The notes below the pieces were generated by a model that was not told the DNA's origin, did no database searches, and was given only the letters and a program-made list of their open reading frames with translations. Shown one piece after another: positions 1 to 12,437 of a stretch of DNA of 64,000 nucleotides (its first letter is position 1; the number at the start of each line of letters is the position of its first letter). The translations under genes were made by a program, and so were the position numbers. The DNA is taken from the NCBI GenBank assembly GCA_963920525.1, contig OY986438.1, positions 178,910,388 to 178,974,387 of the forward strand, in the 5' to 3' direction. The stretch comes from Dichetophora obliterata. Its lineage: Eukaryota; Arthropoda; Insecta; Diptera; Sciomyzidae.

Positions 1-1250
1 AATGAATTTTCATACAAAAATGTAGAGTGGAACCTTTTTGGCTTCTATAGGTTTTTTCGTTTTAAAAACATTTTTTTTTTCTTTTCTGAACTGAGTATTT
101 TACTTCAAGACCATTTTACGGTATGAAGGACGATAGATAGCAATTTTGGGATTAAGGACTAAAATCATTAGTTTGTTATCAGCTATCATATATATCAAAT
201 CCAGGATGGAACTTTTTGTTTTGGGGCAAGTTGTGGGGTGTGAAATTCTTACTTTCATAAAAAAATCGGGATTTTTGGGCACTTCAGCCCAAATTTAGGT
301 GCCAAGGACGATAGAACGGGACTTGAGCATAGTGGCGTTCGATTTTACACATAAAAGTTCATTTTTTGAATAAATATGTAGAGTGGAACCTTTTTGGCTT
401 CTATATTTTTTTCGGTTTAAAAACTTTTTTTTTTCTTTTCTGAACTGAGTATTTTACTTCAAGACCATTTTACGGTATGAAGGACGATAGATAGCAATTT
501 TGGGATCAAGGACTAAAATCATTAGTTTGCTATCAGCTATCATATATCTCAAATCCAGGATGGAACTTTTATGTTTGGGGCTAGTTTTGGGGTGTGGAAT
601 TCTTACTTTCATAAAAAAATCACGATTTTTTTACACTTCAGCCCAAATTTAGGTGCCAAGGACGATAGAGCGGGACTTGAGCATAGTGCCGTTCAATTAA
701 TCATATAAAAATGCATTTTTTAAACAAAAATGTAGAGTGGAACCTTTTTGGCTTCTATATTGTTTTTCGGTTTAAAAACATTTTTTTTTCTTTTCTGAAC
801 TGAGTATTTTACTTCAAGTCCATTTTACGGTATGAAGGACGATAGATATCAATTTTGGAATTAAGGGCTAAAATCATAAGTTTGCTATTAGCTATCATAT
901 ATCTCAAATCCAGGATGGAACTTTTATGTTTGGGGCTAGTTTTGGGGTGTGGAATTCTTACTTTCATAAAAAAATCACGATTTTTTTACACTTCAGCCTA
1001 AATTTAGGTGCCAAGGACGATAGAGCGGGACTTGAGCATAGGTCCATTCGATTTGGCACATCAAAATACATTTCTGCCTTAAAATGCAGGATGGAACCTT
1101 TTAATTTTAAATAATAACTTTTAAGTTTTTAGGAAAAAATTTTTATTTACCTTTACAAGGTTTTTAGTTCGAAGATGTATATACCAAGGACGATTGATAG
1201 CAATTTGAAGAAGAGGTGACAAATTTATCAATTAAATATACATTTTTGCT
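1..1250. repeat. Dimeric satellite array, ~177-bp monomer
   Basis: Two related monomer types alternate. Type A carries TGTAGAGTGGAACC at 21, 377 and 731. Type B carries CAGGATGGAAC at about 202, 556, 911 and 1086. Like types are 354-356 bp apart and neighbouring monomers are 175-181 bp apart. A second anchor, the AAGGACGAT(A/T)GATAG or AAGGACGATAGA(A/G)CGGG block, recurs once per monomer near 125, 304, 481, 658, 836, 1014 and 1191. The array is cut by the left edge of the window and fades after about 1200. The monomer is nucleosome-sized, as in many insect satellites. Short reading frames in it (for example 926-1114) are by-products. Confidence 0.9.
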
Positions 1251-2880
1251 AAAAAATGTATGTTTAACTCATTTTTGTAACTGCGGCGAATTCAATATTT
1301 TTATATGTTTTGCGGCGAATTCGGCAAAAACTTGGGCTGAAGATTTTGGGCTATCTTCACAGAAGTAACTTTTTTTAGATTCATAGCATTCATAATTTAG
1401 TTAATTTGGTTGCCGCTTTTACAAACTAGCAATGATATCAGTTAAAATATATGAATATCATGGTTGAAAGTCAATGGAATGTATGCTGGTATGGCGTAAC
1501 TAATAAAATTTGTTGTGTTCTAGAAATACGGTGCTATGCTAGTCTTCTAAACTGGTTTTTAGTTTCTATATAGTGACACATATATGGAAAACTAACTAGT
1601 ATTCAAATGATATGGTATTGGAAATGTAACTTTAGTATAATTTTTTTATAAGCACCAGCTAAAACAATAATAGCTATTCTAACACAAGAGCGCAGAAAGC
1701 TTTCAACTCATAATGGCAGAAAGAAACTCATAATGGTAGAGAATGATATATGCTTACGAAGGGCAGCATGCCTCTTTATGCATTAAGAGTACAAGATACA
1801 ACGAGTGGTACTGACAACTAATCAAATAATAGCCAGTTTGCCTGCGATTGTACTTAGTTTCATTGCAATAACATATCAAAATGTATAAATGTTTTTTTGT
1901 TTGATTTGTGTGCAAGCAAATTTTTTGGTATAAGCGCTGAGCTAATTTGACAACAACGAATGTGCTTGCTTTTGTTGTAGCAAAAATGTTTTTTATCAAC
2001 ATTTTGTGCTGTTTTAACGATTTTTTGTTTCTAAATATTTTTTTCTACATAAGCTCAAAGTCAAAATGTATGTTTAAATTATTTTTAAAAAAGGTCGCCG
2101 CTTGGAAGAGTGTGTTATTTTTCTAGGTTTTTTAGACTGTGTTCGGCCCTTGTTCGGCCACTGTTCTGCTGAATTTATTTTTACTCTAGCTGTAGGGACT
2201 ACGACTGACTGAAAAGTATTTACTTTAATAGCAACAAGAATTTATGCAACATTATTAAGAAGCATTTATGCTTCTGTCTGTTTTATAAACTGATTAAATT
2301 AAGTTCATTTTTTAAAACCAAATTATCATAGAGATATTAAAAAATAGTTTTTAAAAAATTTGAAGTAAAAACAAACCATATAAACGACTGCTTGTATCCA
2401 ACATTTTTTCGCTTAAAATGAGATTGCTTACTAACTTTAATGATATAGTTTGATTTTATCTAAAAGCAAAGTTTATTTAATATATTAACAACTCTCTCAT
2501 ACACATTCCAGTCAAATAAACTAGTAAAATAGAATACGCAATAAGAAGAATAACGAGTAAATTTTGAAAGCTTTGTCCACGTTTTTTGAAAAATCCCTCA
2601 ACAGAAACTTTCAAAAGTAGAGATGGAAAAACTTTTAATTTATATGCAAATTTATTATAAGAAAGCAAATTAATTGCACAAATTTCAACAGAGAAAAAAG
2701 CATAAAATTTTGTAGAATGGTTTAAAAACTTTTTTGCATGCCTTTCTCTTCCATTACCTAAAATATTTGCCAATAATTCAAAGCCGACACTTTTAAACAC
2801 TTTTTTCTAACGTATTCTTCAGTACTTGAAGTCATAAGTCATGGTCTTATAATTTAATGTTATTTAGATTTTAAGTCGAA
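1251..2880. other. Non-coding AT-rich stretch
   Basis: I see no gene or recognisable mobile element here. Reading frames such as 1754-2002 (minus) and 2477-2800 (minus) lack any recognisable domain and have the composition expected of chance frames. Confidence 0.5.
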
Positions 2881-2904
2881 TTTATTGGCTGCAGGCAGAC
2901 GAAG

Positions 2905-2928
2905 TCGACGGCGACGACGACGACGACT
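2905..2928. repeat. GAC/CGA trinucleotide repeat
   Basis: A short run of CGACGACGACGACGAC lies in GC-richer surroundings (about 2890-2935). It contributes a run of Val to the frame at 2871-3095 (minus), which I do not consider a gene. Confidence 0.8.
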
Positions 2929-3619
2929 TGACCGAAATAACCAAATATTTGTAATAATTCTTTATGTTTATTACTGCACACAAATTGTGGCGCTTGCTGC
3001 AGACAGGATACCATAGAGCTTATGTGTGTAGGTACACATATATGTACACGAGTATCATGACACACACACATACACACCAAACCATGCATCAACATTACAT
3101 AGCCTTTCTTGGAGGAAATTGAATTTTATTTTTAAGAAATTCCATAAATTTTGACATTATTACTACTGCAGCAAGATGAGATATAGTTGCGGCATTTCTA
3201 CAGCTGGTTACATTCCCGGACACTGGACACAAGAGCCGAAGTTAAGTTAGAGTATTTTTTGTGTTTTGGAAAAACAATATTGAGTTTGCGTTATATTTTT
3301 ACTTAGATGGTTTTTTTATTTAAGGATTTAATAAAAATTCCAATTCTGTCTTAACATTTTGAAGAAAACTTCTAAAATGCATCAAATTTGAACTTTGGCC
3401 AACAGTTACTGAACAAATTCAAAACAGAAAATATGAAATAACATTTTTTTGTGACATTATTGCCCTTATTTACTCATTATGGTATGTCGATATATGTGAA
3501 GAGCTCACGGCTACAATAAAAATTTTAAAATATTAATCTTTTTAGGAATAAATGCCCCATAGGAACAAACTAACTTGTTTTAAAAAAAAAACTAAATAAA
3601 AAACTAATTTAAAATAAAC

Positions 3620-4153
3620 TAGTTTTTTAACTACTTTGAATTATATTAAGGTGGCAGCCACTTTAATTTTGAATAGCTTTTATAGCATTATATATGAAGT
3701 AATTCAAAAACTACTTCAAAACAAGTGTCTTAAAAACTACTTTAAATTCTATTAAGGCGGCAACTACTCTGATTATGACATGTCTTTATTGCAAATTTTT
3801 ATTACATTACAAGTTTTTATATATTTAACTATGCTATTTCATCAAATATTATTAACTTAAGGCTTTCACTAATATGAACTTATGTATTTTTTTCACAAAA
3901 AAATTAAACGAAATGATCTCGTTGATGTATAGAAATTTAAAGTTTTTATGTTTTTACATTCATCTTCAGTAAGTTTAATATTAACTACTTTTCAATTGAT
4001 TTATTTTAAAGTAATTAAAAAAATAATTTAAATTTAACTAACTTAATAAGTAGTTGAAAATATATGCGGTTTTCAGTTGATTTATTTTAAAGTAGTTAAA
4101 AAAATAATTTAAATTAGACAAATTTATCAAGCAGTTGAAAAAATATGCAGACC
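3620..4153. repeat. Short direct repeats, including an 81-bp tandem pair
   Basis: Two near-copies of an 81-bp unit (TTCARTTGATTTATTTTAAA start) lie at 3991-4071 and 4072-4153. Upstream, the block AACTACTTTRAATTNTATTAAGG occurs near 3629 and again about 106 bp later. The 68-codon frame at 4145-4351 begins in the second copy. I do not recognise its product and treat it as chance. Confidence 0.6.
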
Positions 4154-4459
4154 ATTGACTTATTTAGCGGACATCACCATACAAAATATGTTAGTTCGTT
4201 TAATGGAAAAAAGACAGAATTTCAACTAGTTGCGGTTGACAAAAAAACTACTTTTTCAATTACTTTTAAATTAGTTGATTTTCCTACAGGGTGTTTTTCT
4301 AATGAAGATGACCATCATATCACATATGACATATTTTCGTTATCTACTTAATTACTTAACTTTAGTTATCAATTTAATTTTTTTAATAAAAAAAAATGTA
4401 GTATGAATTGATACATTTTTTTTAATGCGTAATTCATTATAAATGTTCACTTTACATAA

Positions 4460-5340
4460 TCTTACAACTTCCCAATAAACACCAAACGAAAAACCAATTC
4501 GTAAACGAGATCGTTAACGAGTCCAAGATCTCGGACTTGAAATCTTAGAGTCGTAAACGAAATCGCTAACGAATTCAGAATCTCGGATTCGCAATCTCGG
4601 ACTCGTAAACAAGCTCGAATTGAACACAAGATCTCGGATCCATGCAATATTATGTGAAAAGACTTAAAAATTTTTCATAAAAATTTCTCATAGAAAGTTT
4701 TATAAAAAGTCTTAGAATTTTTTCATATAAAAATTATGAAAATTTTTTATTTTAATTGGCGTATTTTTAGCAGCGCTAGCAATGAAGAAATAGTTTTTAT
4801 TAAAAAAAAAATATATATATTAATTATATTATGTATTTAAAAAAGTCGAACTCGTAAACGAGGTCGAAACGAGCACGAGATCTCGGATCCATACAAAATT
4901 ATATGAAAAGGCTTAGAATTTTTTTTTAATGATGAGAAAATGATGAACAATTTTTTTATTTTAATTGACGTATACAGCTAACAATGAAAAGTTTTTTTAT
5001 TAAAATGAAATATCTTCCGATAAAAAATGAAGCTCGAGAAAAAATTGATATTTTTAACTAACGATTCGTTCTCGAAGCGCATTCTCGGACTCGTTAACGC
5101 GTATTTCGTATTCATAACAAAATTGAGTTTTTTTATGGAAATATTTCATTTTCATAAAAACTATTTTATCATTGTTAGCTTCTAAAAATACGTCAATTGA
5201 TATATAAAAAATAAAAGTATTTTCATATTGTTTAGGCCGCAACCCTAAAGGTTAAAGGTTAATAGATTAACTTACTACTTTATCGACTCGTTCCAGTATC
5301 GATTCTCGATACACGAACGAGTCGATCGATCGGCTTCTCG
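4460..5340. repeat. Left block of the GGATCC/AGATCTCG repeat family
   Basis: Repeated motifs include AGATCTCGGATCCAT followed by RCAAAATTATATGAAAAG (near 4630 and 4880), CTCGGACTCGTAAACG, and AATTGACGTAT next to AGCTAACAATGAA. From 4460 to about 5040 the family runs in one orientation. After the ACGATTCGTTCTCGAAGC block near 5060 it runs in the other (ATTCATAACAAAATTGAG at 5108), so the block is itself foldback-like. The same family borders the palindrome on the right (9840-11470), largely in reverse orientation. A further single copy lies at 19800-19960. Confidence 0.7.
5282..5326. repeat. Cruciform-capable double palindrome
   Basis: A 12-bp stem (ATCGACTCGTTC with GAACGAGTCGAT) encloses a second 7-bp stem (GTATCGA with TCGATAC) with a 3-base loop. 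It lies at the right edge of the left GATC-rich block and resembles the CTCG-rich palindromic edges of that family. Confidence 0.7.
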
Positions 5341-5942
5341 GACGAGTGAGTTTAGCTTTTTACTTGGCATCACAAATTGAATTCGCAATGTAGTAAACTT
5401 CATTTTAAAACCGCGTTTAATTTATTATTATATTAAATATTTCCACTCATTGGAAACAAATAATCACTAATTGATTATCAGCAAGCAATCACTAATTGAT
5501 TGCCCCCAACATAAATATAGTTTTCTTTAACGCTCCTGTGTATGCACTTCATGCAGTAAGAAGAAGCAGCCATTATTAATATTCACTAATTGGATTTGCC
5601 TAACAAACAAAACGTAAGAAATAAATATTGTACATTTAATCGAAGCTAACTAATCACTGGTGTTTTCTTCTTATTTTGTTTTTCTCCGTTTGCATATAAA
5701 CTGAGCACAAATTGCCCAAATGTTATATGCAAATAGCTCGACTTACCAAGATTGGCAGCGAAAGGCCAGCGCTCTTTGGTGAATCATAACTTCACCGGAA
5801 CAGACCCAATTGATCTGCTCACATATATTTTTTTTTTTAAGGAATTTATATTTTCATATAATTTTGAAAATATTTTATTTGAATAAAAATTTTGTTTTCA
5901 TTTTTATCTACAAAAAATAAGTTTATACAAATAAAACAAAAA
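5341..5942. other. AT-rich link between the repeat block and the palindrome
   Basis: No gene is visible. The 15-mer AATCACTAATTGATT occurs twice (near 5463 and 5489). A short stretch at 5840-5930 (CATATAATTTTGAAAATATT) again belongs to the GATC-rich family that lies just right of the palindrome. Confidence 0.5.
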
Positions 5943-6065
5943 ATGTTGACTTTATATGATTTAAATACAAATTCTAAATGTTTGATAGTTTAAATCATAC
6001 TTGATTTTAAATACAAATTCTAGTTGTTTGATAGTTTAAAATCGTTTATTGAGCTTAAGGTCAAA

Positions 6066-6089
6066 GTTAGAACAATTAATTGTTCTAAC
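6066..6089. repeat. Perfect 24-bp palindrome, one per 566-bp unit
   Basis: GTTAGAACAATT is followed directly by its reverse complement. Identical copies begin at 6632, 7198, 7764, 7958, 8524, 9090 and 9656. A perfect palindrome of this size could be a protein-binding site or a cruciform core. No partner is visible. Confidence 0.9.
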
Positions 6090-8359
6090 GAATTTTTCCA
6101 AAGAAACAACAACAACAACAAAGTTTTTTCAATATGAAAAGGAAAAAATCACTAGCTGATCTGATTGCAATTTCTACTCTGCTAAAAGCGTCATCAGAAA
6201 TCTTTGTGATACCCGTGCAAGCGCGCGCTAACGCACTGCACCATCGGGGCGATGAGATTTGAAGCGTCAATTTCTCAGTTTTTCCTCCATTTCATAATGT
6301 CACATTTGTTGTTGTATTTCTGTTTTACTTTAGTTTCTATGCTTATGTTATTATATGTAGTCCAACAGCCTGCTGGAAGTCTGCACTAACAAAGCATGTT
6401 TACTGAAGTTGTTTTTAGAATTTTTGCTGATTTTGTTTTCAGCTGTTTCCGTTTGGTCGAGCTCTACCATTTGATTAAAGTTTTTTCTAAATGACCTCTA
6501 TATTAATTATGTTGACTTTATATGATTTAAATACAAATTCTAAATGTTTGATAGTTTAAATCATACTTGATTTTAAATACAAATTCTAGTTGTTTGATAG
6601 TTTAAAATCGTTTATTGAGCTTAAGGTCAAAGTTAGAACAATTAATTGTTCTAACGAATTTTTCCAAAGAAACAACAACAACAACAAAGTTTTTTCAATA
6701 TGAAAAGGAAAAAATCACTAGCTGATCTGATTGCAATTTCTACTCTGCTAAAAGCGTCATCAGAAATCTTTGTGATACCCGTGCAAGCGCGCGCTAACGC
6801 ACTGCACCATCGGGGCGATGAGATTTGAAGCGTCAATTTCTCAGTTTTTCCTCCATTTCATAATGTCACATTTGTTGTTGTATTTCTGTTTTACTTTAGT
6901 TTCTATGCTTATGTTATTATATGTAGTCCAACAGCCTGCTGGAAGTCTGCACTAACAAAGCATGTTTACTGAAGTTGTTTTTAGAATTTTTGCTGATTTT
7001 GTTTTCAGCTGTTTCCGTTTGGTCGAGCTCTACCATTTGATTAAAGTTTTTTCTAAATGACCTCTATATTAATTATGTTGACTTTATATGATTTAAATAC
7101 AAATTCTAAATGTTTGATAGTTTAAATCATACTTGATTTTAAATACAAATTCTAGTTGTTTGATAGTTTAAAATCGTTTATTGAGCTTAAGGTCAAAGTT
7201 AGAACAATTAATTGTTCTAACGAATTTTTCCAAAGAAACAACAACAACAACAAAGTTTTTTCAATATGAAAAGGAAAAAATCACTAGCTGATCTGATTGC
7301 AATTTCTACTCTGCTAAAAGCGTCATCAGAAATCTTTGTGATACCCGTGCAAGCGCGCGCTAACGCACTGCACCATCGGGGCGATGAGATTTGAAGCGTC
7401 AATTTCTCAGTTTTTCCTCCATTTCATAATGTCACATTTGTTGTTGTATTTCTGTTTTACTTTAGTTTCTATGCTTATGTTATTATATGTAGTCCAACAG
7501 CCTGCTGGAAGTCTGCACTAACAAAGCATGTTTACTGAAGTTGTTTTTAGAATTTTTGCTGATTTTGTTTTCAGCTGTTTCCGTTTGGTCGAGCTCTACC
7601 ATTTGATTAAAGTTTTTTCTAAATGACCTCTATATTAATTATGTTGACTTTATATGATTTAAATACAAATTCTAAATGTTTGATAGTTTAAATCATACTT
7701 GATTTTAAATACAAATTCTAGTTGTTTGATAGTTTAAAATCGTTTATTGAGCTTAAGGTCAAAGTTAGAACAATTAATTGTTCTAACGAATTTTTCCAAA
7801 GAAACAACAACAACAACAAAGTTTTTTCAATATGAAAAGGAAAAAATTTCTGATGACGCTTTTAGCAGAGTAGAAATTGCAATCAGATCAGCTAGTGATT
7901 TTTTCCTTTTCATATTGAAAAAACTTTGTTGTTGTTGTTGTTTCTTTGGAAAAATTCGTTAGAACAATTAATTGTTCTAACTTTGACCTTAAGCTCAATA
8001 AACGATTTTAAACTATCAAACAACTAGAATTTGTATTTAAAATCAAGTATGATTTAAACTATCAAACATTTAGAATTTGTATTTAAATCATATAAAGTCA
8101 ACATAATTAATATAGAGGTCATTTAGAAAAAACTTTAATCAAATGGTAGAGCTCGACCAAACGGAAACAGCTGAAAACAAAATCAGCAAAAATTCTAAAA
8201 ACAACTTCAGTAAACATGCTTTGTTAGTGCAGACTTCCAGCAGGCTGTTGGACTACATATAATAACATAAGCATAGAAACTAAAGTAAAACAGAAATACA
8301 ACAACAAATGTGACATTATGAAATGGAGGAAAAACTGAGAAATTGACGCTTCAAATCTC

Positions 8360-8405
8360 ATCGCCCCGATGGTGCAGTGCGTTAGCGCGCGCTTGCACGG
8401 GTATC
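8360..8405 (+). other. tRNA 5'-half-like (box A-like) segment of the 566-bp unit
   Basis: GCCCCGATGGTGCAGTGCG followed by TTAGCGCGC resembles the acceptor and D-arm half of a tRNA. The stretch TGGTGCAGTGCG matches the box A consensus at about 10 of 12 positions. No box B follows at the right distance. This could be a SINE fragment captured in the unit, or chance. Equivalent copies occur in every unit, on the minus strand in the left arm. Confidence 0.35.
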
Positions 8406-9835
8406 ACAAAGATTTCTGATGACGCTTTTAGCAGAGTAGAAATTGCAATCAGATCAGCTAGTGATTTTTTCCTTTTCATATTGAAAAAACTTTGTTGTTG
8501 TTGTTGTTTCTTTGGAAAAATTCGTTAGAACAATTAATTGTTCTAACTTTGACCTTAAGCTCAATAAACGATTTTAAACTATCAAACAACTAGAATTTGT
8601 ATTTAAAATCAAGTATGATTTAAACTATCAAACATTTAGAATTTGTATTTAAATCATATAAAGTCAACATAATTAATATAGAGGTCATTTAGAAAAAACT
8701 TTAATCAAATGGTAGAGCTCGACCAAACGGAAACAGCTGAAAACAAAATCAGCAAAAATTCTAAAAACAACTTCAGTAAACATGCTTTGTTAGTGCAGAC
8801 TTCCAGCAGGCTGTTGGACTACATATAATAACATAAGCATAGAAACTAAAGTAAAACAGAAATACAACAACAAATGTGACATTATGAAATGGAGGAAAAA
8901 CTGAGAAATTGACGCTTCAAATCTCATCGCCCCGATGGTGCAGTGCGTTAGCGCGCGCTTGCACGGGTATCACAAAGATTTCTGATGACGCTTTTAGCAG
9001 AGTAGAAATTGCAATCAGATCAGCTAGTGATTTTTTCCTTTTCATATTGAAAAAACTTTGTTGTTGTTGTTGTTTCTTTGGAAAAATTCGTTAGAACAAT
9101 TAATTGTTCTAACTTTGACCTTAAGCTCAATAAACGATTTTAAACTATCAAACAACTAGAATTTGTATTTAAAATCAAGTATGATTTAAACTATCAAACA
9201 TTTAGAATTTGTATTTAAATCATATAAAGTCAACATAATTAATATAGAGGTCATTTAGAAAAAACTTTAATCAAATGGTAGAGCTCGACCAAACGGAAAC
9301 AGCTGAAAACAAAATCAGCAAAAATTCTAAAAACAACTTCAGTAAACATGCTTTGTTAGTGCAGACTTCCAGCAGGCTGTTGGACTACATATAATAACAT
9401 AAGCATAGAAACTAAAGTAAAACAGAAATACAACAACAAATGTGACATTATGAAATGGAGGAAAAACTGAGAAATTGACGCTTCAAATCTCATCGCCCCG
9501 ATGGTGCAGTGCGTTAGCGCGCGCTTGCACGGGTATCACAAAGATTTCTGATGACGCTTTTAGCAGAGTAGAAATTGCAATCAGATCAGCTAGTGATTTT
9601 TTCCTTTTCATATTGAAAAAACTTTGTTGTTGTTGTTGTTTCTTTGGAAAAATTCGTTAGAACAATTAATTGTTCTAACTTTGACCTTAAGCTCAATAAA
9701 CGATTTTAAACTATCAAACAACTAGAATTTGTATTTAAAATCAAGTATGATTTAAACTATCAAACATTTAGAATTTGTATTTAAATCATATAAAGTCAAC
9801 ATAATTAATATAGAGGTCATTTAGAAAAAACTTTA

Positions 9836-11470
9836 AAACAAAAAATTTTAAAATTGTTTTCATATAATTTTGTATTTCTACGAAGAAGTTCTTAGTCTTT
9901 TACATAATTTTGTATGGATCCGAGATCTCATGCTCGTTTTGAGTTCTTTTACGAATCCAAGATCTCGTGCTTTTTAGAATGCATAACAAAGCTAAATTTT
10001 TGACATGAAAATATTTTATTTTAATAAAAAAATATTCTTTAATTGTTAGCTTCCAAAATTACGATAATTAAAATAAAAAAAATCATAATTTTTATAAGAA
10101 GAAATTCTAAGTCTTTAATATGATATTCTTTGATAAATTTATATGAAAAATTTTACATAAGTCTTTTCACATAATTTTGTATGGATCCGAGATCTCGTGC
10201 TCGTTTTGACCTCGATTAAGAGTTCGAATTTTCTATATGAAAATATTTAATTTTAATAAAAATTATTTTTTCGCTGCGAGCTGCTAAAAATATGTCAATT
10301 AAAATAAAAAAGTTTTCAAAACTTTTATACGAAAAAATTTTAAGTCTTTTTATGTCATTTTTTATGAAGAAATTTATACGAAAAAATTCTAAGTCTTTTC
10401 AAATATTTGTATGGATCCGAGATCTCGTGTTCGTTTCAAATTCATAACAAAGCCAAATTTTTTACATGAAAATATTTTGTTTTAATAAAAATCTATTTTT
10501 TAATTGTTAGCATCTAAATATACGTTAATTTAAATCAAAAACATTTTCATAATTTTATATGAAAAAGTTTTAAGTGTTTTCTTATAATTTTGCATGGATC
10601 CAAGATCTCGTGTTCGTTTCGAGCTCGGGCCCGAGATCTCGTATTCATTATTTCATTTCTTTGTAAAAAAATTTTTAAAGTATTTCTAAAAACAAATAAT
10701 TTATTTTTAGTTCGCTGTTATTATCACATGTTTTAAGCAAAAAAAGTTTTAACTATGTAAAAAATAAGATATTAAATTAATAAAATTAAATTAAAAAAAA
10801 GTTTATAAAAAAATTTTAAAAAAATAACATTTCGGACTTTCGTAAAAACAAATTTTGTAAAAAAAATCTATATTTTAAAACAGCACAACAAAAAATTTTT
10901 TTTGTCCCGGTTGGGGTTTCAACCCACGACCATAGGCTAGCTCTCATTCTTAATGAAGCAAATTAAGCGACGATTGTGATGGTCGAATGAATTATCTCAT
11001 GAATTTACAATCACGCGGCCGAGGTTCAAATCTCCTGATGGTGGTAATTCTTCAATTAATTTAATATTAATAATAATTTTTGCAGTTCTTCGTCAGTATA
11101 AAAATCATAGTTCTCATAAGATGCTGTTTAATATCTTAAAGAAATTGGGTTTTTTTTTTGCAAAAAAAAGTTTTTAAATATTTTATGTTTTATGCAGTTC
11201 AGGAAAGATTCGATATTTTTAATTAACGAATCGTTCTCGAATCGTATTCTCGGACTCGTAATTGAATTGTATTCTCGGACTCGTTAATGAATCGTATTCT
11301 GGATTTCTTTAACGAATCGTGTTCTCAGACTCCTTAATGAATCGTTTTTTCGGACTCGTTAATGAATTGTTTTCTCGAACTCGAACTAACGAATCGTATT
11401 CTCGGACTTTTTAACGATTGGTGATTTTCTCCCGTTCACGTATTCGAAAACGATAAACGTTAACGATTAA
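9836..11470. repeat. Right block of the GGATCC/AGATCTCG repeat family
   Basis: GGATCC(G/A)AGATCTCGTG(C/T) follows ATAATTTTGTAT or a close variant near 9915, 10180, 10410 and 10595. These are tandem-like units of about 185-265 bp, inverted relative to the left block. From about 11205 to 11470 the family changes to repeats of GAATCGT(A/T)TTCTCGGACT(C/T). Between them is AT-rich sequence and a tRNA-like relic (10980-11045). No protein is encoded. Confidence 0.7.
10915..11045. ncRNA. Possible tRNA-related relic with box B-like motifs
   Basis: GGTTCAAATCTC at about 11023-11034 on the plus strand resembles a box B. GGGTTGAAACCCC on the minus strand (near 10920-10935) is a second box B-like stretch. 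No complete cloverleaf can be drawn, so this is at most an eroded SINE end. Confidence 0.3.
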
Positions 11471-12433
11471 AATGTTTGAGAATGCGGATTCGTTCAAGTT
11501 CGCTTGACTTATTGGGTAACTGCGTCCATATATTAACAAATTTTCTTATAACTTGTACACAATTTAAACTATACAAAAAATATAAAATAAAAAATTTTAT
11601 GTATACCTTTATTTACATAAAACAAGCAGCTATGTCAAGGGACATAGAATATCCAACTGGATTAAGTCAAAAAAATATAAGTTTAAGAATTGAAACTTCA
11701 ATAAATGACTGCAGATATGTAACGAGAAATTAATAAAAAAAAAGTTATAACTTTCTGTTGATTAAGCATTATCATAATCCATCTGAAACTCGTGACCATA
11801 AGTCACTTGTCCATAGTTAAGCTCAAAGTATTTCTGCATGTTTTCTATACAAAATCGACAGACCAAATTATATTAAATTTTTTAAATAAGTAAGGTGAAG
11901 GTTTAGGAATTAATAAAAATTTATTAAAATAAATTTTCTACAAAACTACTTCCATCGATGTTTTATCTAAATCACTTTTTTTGATACAGTTTACAGCATA
12001 CAAAGAAAACGATTCATTTGTTGCAAAAAACGTGCCATTTCCGTGCTAAGTAGTTTTTTTTTTTCAATATAACTTTGTTTTTTTTTTTTAATCAAGTTTT
12101 CTCAGTAAAATTTCGAAAAAAATCAGGTTTATCTTTAAATCAGCGTATTTTTTTAATCAAATTTTTTCGTTCTCTTATTTGAATGATAATTTCTCAAATA
12201 TATGTACTTTTAGAAACTTAACTATTTTGCTAACTTGCCATGCACACAGCTATTTTTCTGTCAACCTTGAGAAAATTTCAATGACAAGACAATATTTTGA
12301 AACTGTAACGTCATAAGACGTTTTCTCACAATTTTTTAACAAAATTGTTTATTATTAGTTTTTCTTAATTCGACTAAGATATAAGACCAATATCTCAAAT
12401 AACAATTTTAAAAATTTTCAACAATAGCTTAAG
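11471..12433. other. Non-coding AT-rich stretch
   Basis: No recognisable gene or element is present up to the TTAA that borders the piggyBac element. The frame at 11476-11733 shows no known domain. Confidence 0.5.
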
Positions 12434-12437
12434 TTAA

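Larger units (their letters stand above)
5943..9835. repeat. Giant palindrome of 566-bp tandem units
   Basis: Left-arm units begin at 5943, 6509, 7075 and 7641 (partial). They recur as reverse complements ending at 8104, 8670, 9236 and 9802. The period is 566 bp throughout and I saw no mismatch between copies. Position 5943 pairs with 9802 and 7847 pairs with 7898, leaving a 50-base spacer (7848-7897). The spacer is itself unit sequence. The right side runs about 33 bp further into another unit, to 9835. Each unit holds a perfect 24-bp palindrome, a CAA-triplet run and a tRNA-like box A. The repeated 61-codon frame (for example 8343-8528) exists only because the units are copies. A foldback-type element or a recent inverted amplification fits; an assembly artefact is possible. 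Confidence 0.93.

Noticed and set aside
4145..4351. 68-codon plus-strand frame as a small gene
   Set aside because: It starts in a tandem repeat, has no recognised domain, and its length is expected by chance in this much DNA.
6085..9660. Repeated 61-codon reading frame on both arms of the palindrome as a gene family
   Set aside because: The frames are identical because the DNA is repeated. They end in codons from the CAA/TTG-triplet run and match no family I know.
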